From Spirochaetota bacterium (GTDB lineage Bacteria > Spirochaetota > UBA4802 > JAFGDQ01): a DNA stretch of 64,000 nt. Made by a program: the position numbers and the translations under genes. Where the stretch lies: NCBI GenBank assembly GCA_016934735.1, contig JAFGSG010000071.1:1-64000 (forward strand), in the 5' to 3' direction. The notes beneath the pieces are model-generated. The model did no database searches and had not been told where the DNA came from. It saw only the letters and a program-made list of their open reading frames with translations. Shown here one piece after another: positions 18,775-27,147 of this stretch; positions within the stretch are counted from its first letter, which is position 1; the number at the start of each line of letters is the position of its first letter.

Positions 18775-19680
18775 ATGAAAAGCGCAATTATAAAATCTGA
18801 AAGCCGCCTGAAAAGATATCCGTTGCTGGCATTTGCTATGTCGTTATTATTTACCGGTCTCGGGCAGATGTATAACGGAGATTTATCCAAAGGTATTGTT
18901 TTTTTTATTTTGCGGATTCTTTCAATTATCTTTATTCCTCTATATATAATACTGCGGAACAATTTTTCCATAATTATTATTTTGGCAGTTGCAGCAATAC
19001 ATGTTTTACTATGGTTGATTTCTACTATTGAAGCCGCCTGTTCAACAAAAGGAAAATATGCTTATAATTTGAAAAAATACAATTCAATTTTTTTCTATAT
19101 TTCTTTCATAATATTTAATTCCGTGCTGATGCTGATTTCTGTTTTTTTATTCTTATCTCTGTTCTTTGTCACTAAAGTAGAAAATGATAACATGAATCCG
19201 TTATTATTAAGAAATGATTATATCCTTATTAATAAATATGCTGTAAAAATGACCGGCGTTGGGGATTTAGTATTTTTTGCTTTCAATAATGAATCTTCTG
19301 CCGGAAGAGTTATTGCAGTTGATGCTGATATGATAAGTAAAAAGAATGACAGTTATTATATAAATGATTCTGCTTTATCGTATAGTATTATTTCAAAATC
19401 AGAACTTAAAAAAATGGGGCTTACCGATTCGGAAGATCTTTTTTTTGAAATAAACGGTGAAAAGAGATATCCGGTTTATAAGGCCGATAAAAATGAAAAG
19501 GCGCTTTCTTCTGAGCATATTTTTCTCAATAAAAATGAATTTTTAATCGCTTTTGATAATAGAATTAAAAATAATTACCATGAAATAATCAGCAAGAATT
19601 CAATATTAGGCAGAGTTGAGGGTATTGTCTTCAGTAAGAATATTAAAAGGATTTTTAATACAATATATTTGCAGGAATAA
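18775..19680 (+). CDS. Membrane protein with degenerate S26 signal-peptidase domain
   Basis: About four hydrophobic segments fill the first 130 residues, including a TM2-like GLGQMYNGDLSKGIVFFIL. A periplasmic domain follows with the layout of type I signal peptidase: ENDNMNPLLLRNDYILINK aligns with the SMxPTL...GDxILVNK box and SSAGRVIAVDADMI with the KRVIGLPGD box. The catalytic Ser is replaced by Asn (NMNP) and the general-base Lys position reads Gly (AGRVIA), so peptidase activity is unlikely. It may be a scaffold or an inactive paralogue. Gap to the upstream hydrolase gene is only 10 bases. Confidence 0.7.
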   Translation: MKSAIIKSESRLKRYPLLAFAMSLLFTGLGQMYNGDLSKGIVFFILRILSIIFIPLYIILRNNFSIIIILAVAAIHVLLWLISTIEAACSTKGKYAYNLKKYNSIFFYISFIIFNSVLMLISVFLFLSLFFVTKVENDNMNPLLLRNDYILINKYAVKMTGVGDLVFFAFNNESSAGRVIAVDADMISKKNDSYYINDSALSYSIISKSELKKMGLTDSEDLFFEINGEKRYPVYKADKNEKALSSEHIFLNKNEFLIAFDNRIKNNYHEIISKNSILGRVEGIVFSKNIKRIFNTIYLQE

Positions 19681-19914
19681 TTGAATCCGGATTTAATGCA
19701 ATTTTGGTTTTTACTATAGTTATATGGCCGTCTGATTTTTTTTATATTAAAGAAGGAAAAATGAGTATATTAGGTTTTATTAGGCACCATAATTGCGTAC
19801 GGATCCGGATAGGTAATATATATAACTATATATTCTGTATTTCATTTTAATAACAGCATTCCGACCGGTAGGAATGTTTTTTTGCAATAAATTGTATTTT
19901 TTTCAATATTAGTA

Positions 19915-19942
19915 TTGACTTTTTATGCTGCCTTTTTAAAAA
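19915..19942 (+). promoter_or_regulatory. Candidate promoter of the TRAP operon
   Basis: TTGACTTTTTA at 19915-19925, with TAAAAA at 19937-19942 after 16 bases. The same TTGACTTTTTA block precedes the other two TRAP binding-protein genes (23157 and 62537). The surrounding gap 19681-20071 shows no gene. Confidence 0.45.
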
Positions 19943-20021
19943 TATCATTATCTATTCATATTTGCTCTTCAAAATTTTATAATAAAATTTTAACTTCATT
20001 AAAAATTCATTTTGGAAAAAA

Positions 20022-20039
20022 GATGAGTTGTAATTCATC
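20022..20039 (+). promoter_or_regulatory. Leader hairpin before dctP1
   Basis: GATGAGTT (20022-20029) pairs with AATTCATC (20032-20039), one G-U pair. An equivalent hairpin lies at the same distance before the duplicated dctP2. Probably part of a duplicated 5' leader; role unknown. Confidence 0.4.
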
Positions 20040-20071
20040 TAAAAATATATAACCCACAATGAGGAGGATTT

Positions 20072-21124
20072 ATGAAGTGTTTGTTCAGTATCAGATTTTT
20101 TACGCTTTTAGTTTTTTCACTATCCACAGTATTAATTATTGCCGGTTGCAGCAAAGAAGGTAAAGAAGCTGCAGGTGGCAAAGAAGCTGCCGGTACAATC
20201 AGGTTTTCCACTTTTTTCCCACCTAGCCATAAACTCGCTGTTATTACGGATGAGTGGGGCAAAGAAGTTACTAAAAGAACAGATGGCAGAGTTAAGGTCA
20301 CTCATTTCACAGGTGGTACACTTACTCCGCCTACACAGACTTATGACGGTGTTATCTCGGGTGTTGCAGATGCTGGTAATACTGTTCTAGGATATACGAT
20401 GGGCAAATTCCCGCTATCCGAAGTACTGGATTATCCTCTGGGATATCCCAGCGGTTTAGTAGCGACAAATCTGGTTAACGAATATTATAAGAAATTCACG
20501 CCAAAAGAATTTAACGATGTAAAGGTTTTATATTTGCACGCACAGGGCCCTGGCATTCTCCATACAAAAAAACCTGTAAAGAAACTGGAAGATGTTAAAG
20601 GCTTAAAGGTCAGATGCTTCGGATCAAATGCCGAATTTGCAACATTACTTGGATGCGTACCTGTTGCAACACCTATGGGTGAAGCTTATGACGCTCTGTC
20701 AAAAGGGGTTGCTGACGGAGCAATGCTCGCATACGAAGCCCTGGAAGGCTGGAAACTGGGTGAAGTCCTTAAATATGACATTGAAAATTATGCTACAGCT
20801 TACACTGCTACATTTATTGTATTAATGAATAAAGATAAATGGGCAAATATATCTGCAGATGATCAGAAAATAATTGAGCAGATCAATGATGAATGGATCA
20901 AGAAGCAGGGGCAGATATGGAATGCTATCGACGAATCAGGAAAGAAATTTTCACTTGCCAGAGGCAACAAAGTTGTAAAATTATCGGCACAGGAACAGGC
21001 CAGATGGGTTGCAAAGGCGAAGCCAATGTACGAAAAATATGTGTCTAAGATGAAAGAGAAGAATCTTCCGGGAGATGAAGTGTTAAAGTTCTGTCAGGAT
21101 TATCTGAAGAAATATTCGAAATAA
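20072..21124 (+). CDS. dctP: TRAP transporter binding protein DctP, lipoprotein
   Basis: A DctP-family solute receptor of 350 residues with lipobox IIAGCSKEG, so it is probably membrane-anchored. Family landmarks are WGKEVTKRTDGRVKV, FTGGTLTPPTQTYDGV, and the ligand-carboxylate Arg in LEDVKGLKVRCFGS. It captures an organic acid-like solute and hands it to DctQM, encoded directly downstream. Ribosome site GAGGAGG is strong. A second gene at 23311 is a close paralogue with long identical blocks. Expression is probably higher than dctQM because a hairpin separates them. Confidence 0.92.
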   Translation: MKCLFSIRFFTLLVFSLSTVLIIAGCSKEGKEAAGGKEAAGTIRFSTFFPPSHKLAVITDEWGKEVTKRTDGRVKVTHFTGGTLTPPTQTYDGVISGVADAGNTVLGYTMGKFPLSEVLDYPLGYPSGLVATNLVNEYYKKFTPKEFNDVKVLYLHAQGPGILHTKKPVKKLEDVKGLKVRCFGSNAEFATLLGCVPVATPMGEAYDALSKGVADGAMLAYEALEGWKLGEVLKYDIENYATAYTATFIVLMNKDKWANISADDQKIIEQINDEWIKKQGQIWNAIDESGKKFSLARGNKVVKLSAQEQARWVAKAKPMYEKYVSKMKEKNLPGDEVLKFCQDYLKKYSK

Positions 21125-21134
21125 TCTACCAATC

Positions 21135-21165
21135 ATAATGACGGGGTTTTATTCCCCGTCATTAT
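21135..21165 (+). terminator. Intercistronic hairpin between dctP and dctQ
   Basis: Perfect 12-bp stem ATAATGACGGGG (21135-21146) / CCCCGTCATTAT (21154-21165), seven-base loop, followed by TGTTTTAT. A partial terminator or mRNA stabiliser that would lower dctQM relative to dctP. Confidence 0.65.
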
Positions 21166-21195
21166 TGTTTTATGGATTATTTTATAGGAGGGATT

Positions 21196-21684
21196 ATGAA
21201 AGCGTTTCTTGGTATTGTAAAAAAAGTTGATTATTTTTTGAATACAATTGCAGAGTTTTTTCTGGTTATTATGGTTCTGCTGACTGTAACTGATGTTCTG
21301 TTGCGTTATTTCGGTTCTTCTGCTATTACAGGGACATACGAACTGGTTGCTATTATGGGCGGTATAGTTATTGCATTTGCTGTACCACAGACTTCATGGG
21401 ACAGAGGACATGTATTTGTAGATTTTTTAATTGAGAACCGCACTCCTGCGGTGAAAAATACAATTTATATCATCACTAGAATAATTGGAATTGTTGTTAT
21501 GTTTTTTCTTTCTTGGAATCTTATGAAGAAAGGAATGCACCTTCAGAAGGCAGGCGAGGTTTCCATGACTCTCCATGTGCCGTTCTATCCATGGTGTTAT
21601 GCTTTTGCAGTCTGCTTTTTTATAGTAGGCATTACTCTTGTTGCCGATATTTTCAAAATATTTAACGGCGGAGAACAAAAATGA
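21196..21684 (+). CDS. dctQ: TRAP transporter small permease DctQ
   Basis: A 162-residue protein with four membrane segments typical of DctQ; TDVLLRYFGSSAITGTYELV is the usual first-loop motif and the C-terminal segment is VADIFKIF. An in-frame ATG at 21172 exists, but GGAGG stands just before the ATG at 21196, which is preferred. The stop overlaps the dctM start (ATGA, 21681-21684). Interacts with DctM and the receptor. Confidence 0.9.
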   Translation: MKAFLGIVKKVDYFLNTIAEFFLVIMVLLTVTDVLLRYFGSSAITGTYELVAIMGGIVIAFAVPQTSWDRGHVFVDFLIENRTPAVKNTIYIITRIIGIVVMFFLSWNLMKKGMHLQKAGEVSMTLHVPFYPWCYAFAVCFFIVGITLVADIFKIFNGGEQK

Positions 21685-22988
21685 ATGAAATAACAATTGG
21701 AATTATCGGTCTTATAGTTTTACTGGGATTATTTCTAACCGGAATGGAGATGTTTATTGCCATGACCGTCCTGGGTTTTGCCGGGTATGCGGTAATAGTA
21801 ACTCCTGGTGCCGGTATGGCTGCGTTGGCGAATGATTTTCACGATTCACTGGAAAACTATTCCCTAACAGTTGTACCTCTATTTATTCTGATGGGCCAGA
21901 TAGCATTTAACACTGGTCTTGCTATGCGATTATATAATGTTTTCCATAAATTCATCGGACATATTGCCGGAGGACTGGCTGTAGCTACAGTTATTGGTGC
22001 TGCGCTTTTTAAAACTATGTGCGGGTCGCTGCTTGCTACTTCAGCGACATTTGCAAGTGTCGCGGTTCCGGAAATGGATAAATTTAAGTACAGTAAGAGA
22101 ATATCGTGCGGGATTGTAGCATCTGTATCAGTACTCGGCAGTCTATTGCCGCCAAGCACTATTCTGATTATACTCGGAATTCTTACACAGGAGTCAATCG
22201 GGAAACTCTTTCTTGCAGGCATAATTCCGGGTATCCTCTTAACTCTATTCTATATGATTGTGGTCTTCGGATGGTCCCGTATTAATCCAACCATTGGGCC
22301 TGCAAGCAATTTGAAGTTTTCATGGAAGGAAAAGTTTAAGACTCTGCCGGAAGTTATCTGGCCCCTGTTGATCTTTGTAATCATGATCGGCGGTATAATG
22401 CAGGGAGTCTTTACCCCAACTGAAGGGGGAAGCATTGGTGTTTTTTCACTGTTCATTGTATGCCTTTTAAAGAGGGATTTAACCTATTCCCTGCTCAGAA
22501 AATCGCTCCAGGAATCTTTGCGCACTGCGTGCATGATACTTATGCTGGTTGCCGCTTCGACTATATTCGGCCATTTTATAGCAGTCTCAAATATTCCGGC
22601 AGTTGTTGCTGACTGGAGTACAAGTCTTCCATTTCATCGTCATTTTGTTTTAATAATAATATTGTTTATATATATTCTTGGCGGATCTTTTATGGACGAC
22701 CTTGCGTTTATGATCCTTGGCACTCCAATATTTTTTCCTGTAATTATGTCATTGGGTTATGATCCTATATGGTCATGCATTTTGATAGCTACTACGATCG
22801 GTATAGGCTGTGTAATTCCGCCTGTTGCTGCCCCGGTATTTATTGTAAAGAATATAACAAAAGTGCCTTTAATGGAAATTTACAAGGGGGTAACACCGTT
22901 CCTTATTGCATTGATATTTCTTATAGTTTTAATGTTTATATTCCCGGGAATCATTACATGGTTGCCTTCTGTATTGATGCCGAGCTAA
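21681..22988 (+). CDS. dctM: TRAP transporter large permease DctM
   Basis: A 435-residue polytopic protein of the DctM family, which uses an ion gradient to import the solute. Landmarks include SLTVVPLFILMGQIAFNTGL, GSLLATSATFASVAVPEM, LGSLLPPSTILIILGILT and, near the C-terminus, GCVIPPVAAPVFIV. Translationally coupled to dctQ. Followed by a strong terminator, which closes the operon. Confidence 0.93.
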   Translation: MNEITIGIIGLIVLLGLFLTGMEMFIAMTVLGFAGYAVIVTPGAGMAALANDFHDSLENYSLTVVPLFILMGQIAFNTGLAMRLYNVFHKFIGHIAGGLAVATVIGAALFKTMCGSLLATSATFASVAVPEMDKFKYSKRISCGIVASVSVLGSLLPPSTILIILGILTQESIGKLFLAGIIPGILLTLFYMIVVFGWSRINPTIGPASNLKFSWKEKFKTLPEVIWPLLIFVIMIGGIMQGVFTPTEGGSIGVFSLFIVCLLKRDLTYSLLRKSLQESLRTACMILMLVAASTIFGHFIAVSNIPAVVADWSTSLPFHRHFVLIIILFIYILGGSFMDDLAFMILGTPIFFPVIMSLGYDPIWSCILIATTIGIGCVIPPVAAPVFIVKNITKVPLMEIYKGVTPFLIALIFLIVLMFIFPGIITWLPSVLMPS

Positions 22989-23010
22989 TACAATAGGATA
23001 TCAGGTTGTC

Positions 23011-23049
23011 TTGTCCTGTCCCTTAATTTTTTTTACGGGGACAGGACAA
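23011..23049 (+). terminator. Terminator of the dctPQM operon
   Basis: Perfect 12-bp stem TTGTCCTGTCCC (23011-23022) / GGGACAGGACAA (23038-23049), T-rich 15-base loop, AT-rich downstream. It shares its TGTCCTGTCCC core with the terminator after dctP2. Confidence 0.75.
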
Positions 23050-23156
23050 TTATTATAATTCTCTAATTGCCGCTTAGTCGCATTGCCCATGTTCCTCGTG
23101 TAGCCAATCGCAGCTTTTAAACAGATTAATATATTTGTATTTTTATAATATTTATA

Positions 23157-23184
23157 TTGACTTTTTAAAGTGAGTCTGTATACA
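23157..23184 (+). promoter_or_regulatory. Promoter of the second dctP
   Basis: TTGACT (23157-23162), 16-base spacer, TATACA (23179-23184). The gene therefore has its own promoter downstream of the dctM terminator. Confidence 0.55.
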
Positions 23185-23262
23185 TCAGTTAAGATTCATA
23201 TTCACTCTTCACAATTTTGTATTTAAACATCAGGAAAGTTATATACTTCTTAATGGAACAAA

Positions 23263-23280
23263 GATGAATTTTTATTCATC
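23263..23280 (+). promoter_or_regulatory. Leader hairpin before dctP2
   Basis: GATGAAT (23263-23269) pairs perfectly with ATTCATC (23274-23280). Counterpart of the hairpin at 20022-20039; the leaders of both dctP genes match over roughly 120 bases. Confidence 0.4.
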
Positions 23281-23310
23281 AAAAAATAAAAAACAAATTG
23301 AGGAGGATTT

Positions 23311-24336
23311 ATGAAACGTTTATTCAGTATCAGGTTTTTCACGCTTTTGTTTTTTGCTGCATCATGCGTATTTGCCTCAGTCAGCTTCGCCCAGGTAAAT
23401 ATAAGGTTTGCAACCTTCTTTCCGCCGACCCATGGAAATTCCATAATTGTTGACGAATGGGGCGCGGAAATCGCTAAAAAGACAGCAGGCAGAGTAAAGG
23501 TTACTAATTATACGGGCGGAACACTGTCACCTGCACCGCAGAGTTATGATGCAGTTGTACAGGGTGTTGCAGATGCGACAAATACAGTTCTTGGTTACAC
23601 TATGGGTAAATTCCCACTGACCGAAGTTCTGGATTATCCCCTTGGATATGCACAGGGCGGTCGTGTAGCTACAGCTCTTGCTATTGCCTACTATAACAAA
23701 TTTAAACCCAAAGAATTTGATCAGGTAAAGATGATATATCTGCACGGCCATGGCCAGGGCATATTCCATTCCAAGAGACCTGTAAGAAAACTGGAAGACC
23801 TGAAAGGCATGAAGGTAAGGACATACGGCCCTAACGCTGACTTTATGAAACTCTTGGGTGCTGTACCGGTTGCAATGCCGATGGGTGAAGCATATGATGC
23901 TTTGTCTAAAGGAGTTGCTGAAGGAATTCTTTGTCCATACGAAGCCCTTGAGGGATGGAAATTCGGTGAAGTACTAAAATATTCAACAGAAGACTTATTG
24001 ACTGCATATTCAGCAACCTTTGTCATGTGTATGAACAAAGATAAATGGGCAAGCATTCCACGAAAGGATCAGAGGATTATTGAGCGAATTAATAAGCAGT
24101 ATTCTAAGAAACAGGGAGATCTCTGGGATAAAATTATTCTTTCAGGTAAAAATTTTATCCTGAAAAGAGGAAATGAGATTATTAAACTTTCATGGGAAGA
24201 ACAGCTGAGATGGGAAAAGGCAGCTGAACCAGTTTACGGTAAATATGTAGCTAATATGAAAGAAAAGGGCCTTCCCGGAGCAGAAGTATTAAAATTCTGC
24301 CGTGATTATTTAAAGAAAAATCAAAAGTTTATATAA
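23311..24336 (+). CDS. dctP: Second TRAP binding protein DctP, soluble paralogue
   Basis: A 341-residue DctP protein closely related to the one at 20072: blocks such as TNTVLGYTMGKFPL, EVLDYPLGY and PMGEAYDALSKGVA are shared. It retains the ligand Arg (LKGMKVRTYGPN). Unlike its paralogue it has an ordinary signal peptide ending SVSFAQ with no lipobox, so it should be free in the periplasm. No permease genes follow, so it presumably uses the adjacent DctQM or another TRAP permease. It arose by tandem duplication that included the leader, and is closed by its own terminator. Confidence 0.9.
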   Translation: MKRLFSIRFFTLLFFAASCVFASVSFAQVNIRFATFFPPTHGNSIIVDEWGAEIAKKTAGRVKVTNYTGGTLSPAPQSYDAVVQGVADATNTVLGYTMGKFPLTEVLDYPLGYAQGGRVATALAIAYYNKFKPKEFDQVKMIYLHGHGQGIFHSKRPVRKLEDLKGMKVRTYGPNADFMKLLGAVPVAMPMGEAYDALSKGVAEGILCPYEALEGWKFGEVLKYSTEDLLTAYSATFVMCMNKDKWASIPRKDQRIIERINKQYSKKQGDLWDKIILSGKNFILKRGNEIIKLSWEEQLRWEKAAEPVYGKYVANMKEKGLPGAEVLKFCRDYLKKNQKFI

Positions 24337-24446
24337 CGGCTCAGTATATTTCATATTTTGAACAGTATTACGGGACATAAATCCATAGCATTGTTTTCGT
24401 ACACCCGAATTATACATCTTTTCTTTTGTATTCAATAGATGTGTCT

Positions 24447-24485
24447 CTGTCCTGTCCCTTAAATATTCAAGAAGGGACAGGACAG
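24447..24485 (+). terminator. Terminator after dctP2
   Basis: Perfect 14-bp stem 24447-24460 / 24472-24485 (CTGTCCTGTCCCTT arm), 11-base loop, then ATATTTTATTTT. Confidence 0.8.
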
Positions 24486-24901
24486 ATATTTTATTTTATA
24501 ACTGCAGCCCCCTGAATGACAATATCGTAGAGAGCATCGAATTTAATCTTAGTGCCCTTCCTTTTAAAAAAAATTATTACAGGTATTATTTTTTTTTCAT
24601 TATAAAAACTCTGATAGACATTAATATATAAATTGTGTTAATTTATCAGATTGACTTGACTTATTTATATATATTTTGAATCATGCATTGAAAATTTTTT
24701 AATATTTGCCTGAACTAAGAGGAATAAATTTATCAGTCCTTAATTGACAAGAGATGAAAAACAAACTATTTAAATACGTACCTTAAATCAGATTTGCGAT
24801 TTAATAAAAGAAATGATTGATAAGAAACAGCCGGGCAGTTAAAATCAGAAATGCATATTCAAGATCAGCATTCCAAAAATAAAGCACATTAAATTTATAA
24901 T
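24486..24901. other. AT-rich intergenic region
   Basis: No gene seen. A doubled TTGACT (24651-24661) followed by TATATATATT-like sequence may be the promoter of the ketosynthase gene at 24902, but spacing is not convincing. Confidence 0.35.
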
Positions 24902-26140
24902 ATGGAACGAAGGGTTGTAATTACTGCAGAATCCGCCATAACTCCAATAGGACATGGTAAAAAGGATATTTTTCATAATCTTTCAAAGGGTGTATCTGGT
25001 ATAAAGCAGATTACAAAGCAGGAGGATTTTCTTGCACAATATCTTCATTCAAAGGTATACGGCTTAATCGATTATGAGATCGCCTATGATTTTTCACGCA
25101 AGTTCACAAAGACACTTGCTCCTGTTTCTTTTTATGCGTGTCAGGTAGCAAAAGAGGTAATTGAACAATCAGGGTTTGACAAGGATTATCTTTCTTCTGG
25201 AAAAGTGGGGGTAGCATTCGGTTCAATTCACGGAAGCCCTACTGTTCAGTCAGGAATTTACCAGGCAATCTTTGACGGCGGCCGCAGCGGATATGCAAAG
25301 ATCAATGCTACTGATTATCTGAAGTCAATGGCTCACACTACTGCAGTGAATATCACTCGCATGTTCGGTATCACGGGCAGAGTACTTTCGTCGTGCACGG
25401 CGTGTACTACCGCAAGCCAGTCGATAGGGTACGGATATGAGTTTATTAAATACGGCATGCAGGACGCAATGATATGCGGTGCTGCAGATGAGTATAATAC
25501 CACAACTATTGCAGTGTTTGATAATCTGCTTGCATGCTCAACTGCCTTTAATGATACACCACAGCTGACTCCGCGGCCCTTCGATGTAAAGCGCGATGGA
25601 ATGGTCATTGGTGAAGGAGCAGGCGCTCTTTTGCTCGAAGAATACGAGCATGCGAAGAAGCGCGGCGCACCGATACTTGCGGAAATAATCGGTTTTTCAT
25701 GCACAAACAATGGAGGAGATTTAATTTTACCGAATGCAGATGGTGTTAGAAGAACAATTAGGACAGGTCTTGAAAGCGCCGGTATAAATCCTGAGGATGT
25801 GGATTTTGTCAGCGCGCATGCTACTTCAACTAAAGTCGGAGATATAGTGGAAGCTCAGGCAATATTTGCAGAATACGGGACCGGACCTTTCGTTGCCGGA
25901 TTAAAAAGCTATGTAGGTCATACAATGAGTGCGTGCGGGGTGCTTGAAACAATTTTTACATTATACATGATGCAGGAAGGAGTTATTGTACCGACAATTA
26001 ATCTTGAAGAAATTGATCCTAGATGCAATATGATAAATCATACTATTAAATTATACGAAAAAAACATCAATAACGCTTCCATTCAGAATTTTGCATTCGG
26101 CGGGGTAAATACCAGCCTTTTTATTAAAAAGTGGAAGTAA
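24902..26140 (+). CDS. Beta-ketoacyl-ACP synthase (KAS II-like)
   Basis: A 412-residue ketosynthase with active-site Cys in SSCTACTTASQS (about C168), catalytic His in SAHATSTKVGD and second His in KSYVGHTMSACG, plus the C-terminal glycine-rich FAFGGVNTSLFIK. It condenses malonyl-ACP with an acyl chain. It differs clearly from the fused enzyme at 3664 and looks like the ketosynthases of aryl-polyene or specialised fatty-acid clusters more than housekeeping FabF, which is an inference from context: the next gene, six bases on, is a PlsC-type acyltransferase. No dehydratase or ketoreductase is nearby. Confidence 0.85.
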   Translation: MERRVVITAESAITPIGHGKKDIFHNLSKGVSGIKQITKQEDFLAQYLHSKVYGLIDYEIAYDFSRKFTKTLAPVSFYACQVAKEVIEQSGFDKDYLSSGKVGVAFGSIHGSPTVQSGIYQAIFDGGRSGYAKINATDYLKSMAHTTAVNITRMFGITGRVLSSCTACTTASQSIGYGYEFIKYGMQDAMICGAADEYNTTTIAVFDNLLACSTAFNDTPQLTPRPFDVKRDGMVIGEGAGALLLEEYEHAKKRGAPILAEIIGFSCTNNGGDLILPNADGVRRTIRTGLESAGINPEDVDFVSAHATSTKVGDIVEAQAIFAEYGTGPFVAGLKSYVGHTMSACGVLETIFTLYMMQEGVIVPTINLEEIDPRCNMINHTIKLYEKNINNASIQNFAFGGVNTSLFIKKWK

Positions 26141-26146
26141 TTTTTT

Positions 26147-26920
26147 ATGTCTCCAATTTTAAAATTATTTAAATCTATTTTTGATTTTATTTTCACTTTG
26201 CTATTCTGGTTATACACAATATTTGGGTTTTTATTTTTTTATCTTCCTGTTCTAATTATATTATCTTTTTTTATTGAGAGCAGGGAAGCAAAGTTCCAGA
26301 AAATGAATCATTATTATTATAAGGGATTTTTCCGCGGATTGAATGCTCTTGTTCCCGGACTTTCGATTAGTATAGAAAAAAACATAAAAAGAATAAAATC
26401 CTCAGTCATAATTTCGAACCACAGATCTTATCTTGATCCTATATTATTGATTTCGATATTCCCCAGACATAAAACCATTGTAAAAGGCATTTTTTTTAAA
26501 ATACCGTTTATATCTTGGGCAATGAAATCAGGAGGATATATTCCTTTTACGCCGAGAAGATCATATAATGATTTTTTAGCTGAAAACTTAAAAAATATTC
26601 CTGATTTTCTTAAGAGCGGTGGAAATCTGTTTATTTTTCCGGAAGGAAGAAGAAGCAGGGACGGTCGCATTGGAAAATTTCAAAAGGGGGCTTTCTCCAT
26701 AGCAGTCAAACATAAGCTGCCAGTCGAAGTTATTTATATAAAAAATACCGGCCGTCTTTTTACTCCGGGAAAATTTTTACTGAATACCTGCATTAGCAAT
26801 ACCATTTCTATCGGGAAACTCGGAAAAATTAGGCCTGATATTACGGCAAATGAAATGAGAGAAAAAGCAGTTAAGTTATACGAAAAAAAGATGCTGGAAG
26901 AGCAGGCTGCTGAAGATTAA
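26147..26920 (+). CDS. 1-acylglycerol-3-phosphate acyltransferase-like (PlsC) protein
   Basis: A 257-residue membrane-associated acyltransferase. A long hydrophobic N-terminus (residues 8-42) precedes the HX4D motif SNHRSYLDPILL (about H92, D97), motif II near IPFTPRRSYNDF, and the substrate motif FPEGRRSRDGRIGKFQKG. It transfers an acyl group to a glycerol-phosphate or related acceptor. Co-transcribed with the upstream ketosynthase, it may attach that enzyme's product to a lipid, but it could equally be a general PlsC. Confidence 0.85.
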   Translation: MSPILKLFKSIFDFIFTLLFWLYTIFGFLFFYLPVLIILSFFIESREAKFQKMNHYYYKGFFRGLNALVPGLSISIEKNIKRIKSSVIISNHRSYLDPILLISIFPRHKTIVKGIFFKIPFISWAMKSGGYIPFTPRRSYNDFLAENLKNIPDFLKSGGNLFIFPEGRRSRDGRIGKFQKGAFSIAVKHKLPVEVIYIKNTGRLFTPGKFLLNTCISNTISIGKLGKIRPDITANEMREKAVKLYEKKMLEEQAAED

Positions 26921-26946
26921 TATAAATAATTCTTTAAACAATCACG

Positions 26947-27147
26947 TTATTTATCGTCTAAAATAATTCTAACTCTTCCTACATCGCCATTTGTTAATTT
27001 TACTTTTATTCCATGGGGATGATATTTGGAATTTGTTAAAATAGCCTGCACAATACCTTCGGTTAATTTGCCGGTTCTCTGATTCTTTTTTAATACAATA
27101 GCGACTTTTGCTCCCGGGTATATGTTTTCTCTGTTTTTACCATTCAT
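26947..27147 (-). CDS. YwbE-family (DUF2196) small protein
   Basis: About 66 residues, with the family pattern PGAKVAIVLKKNQRTGKLTE, then ILTNSKYHPHGIKVKL and NGDVGRVRIIL. YwbE proteins are widespread, basic, beta-rich and of unknown function. The ATG at 27147 overlaps the end of the methyltransferase gene by about ten bases, so the two are probably coupled; an in-frame TTG at 27165 is the alternative start. Neither has a clear ribosome site. Confidence 0.75.
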   Translation of the reverse strand: MNGKNRENIYPGAKVAIVLKKNQRTGKLTEGIVQAILTNSKYHPHGIKVKLTNGDVGRVRIILDDK

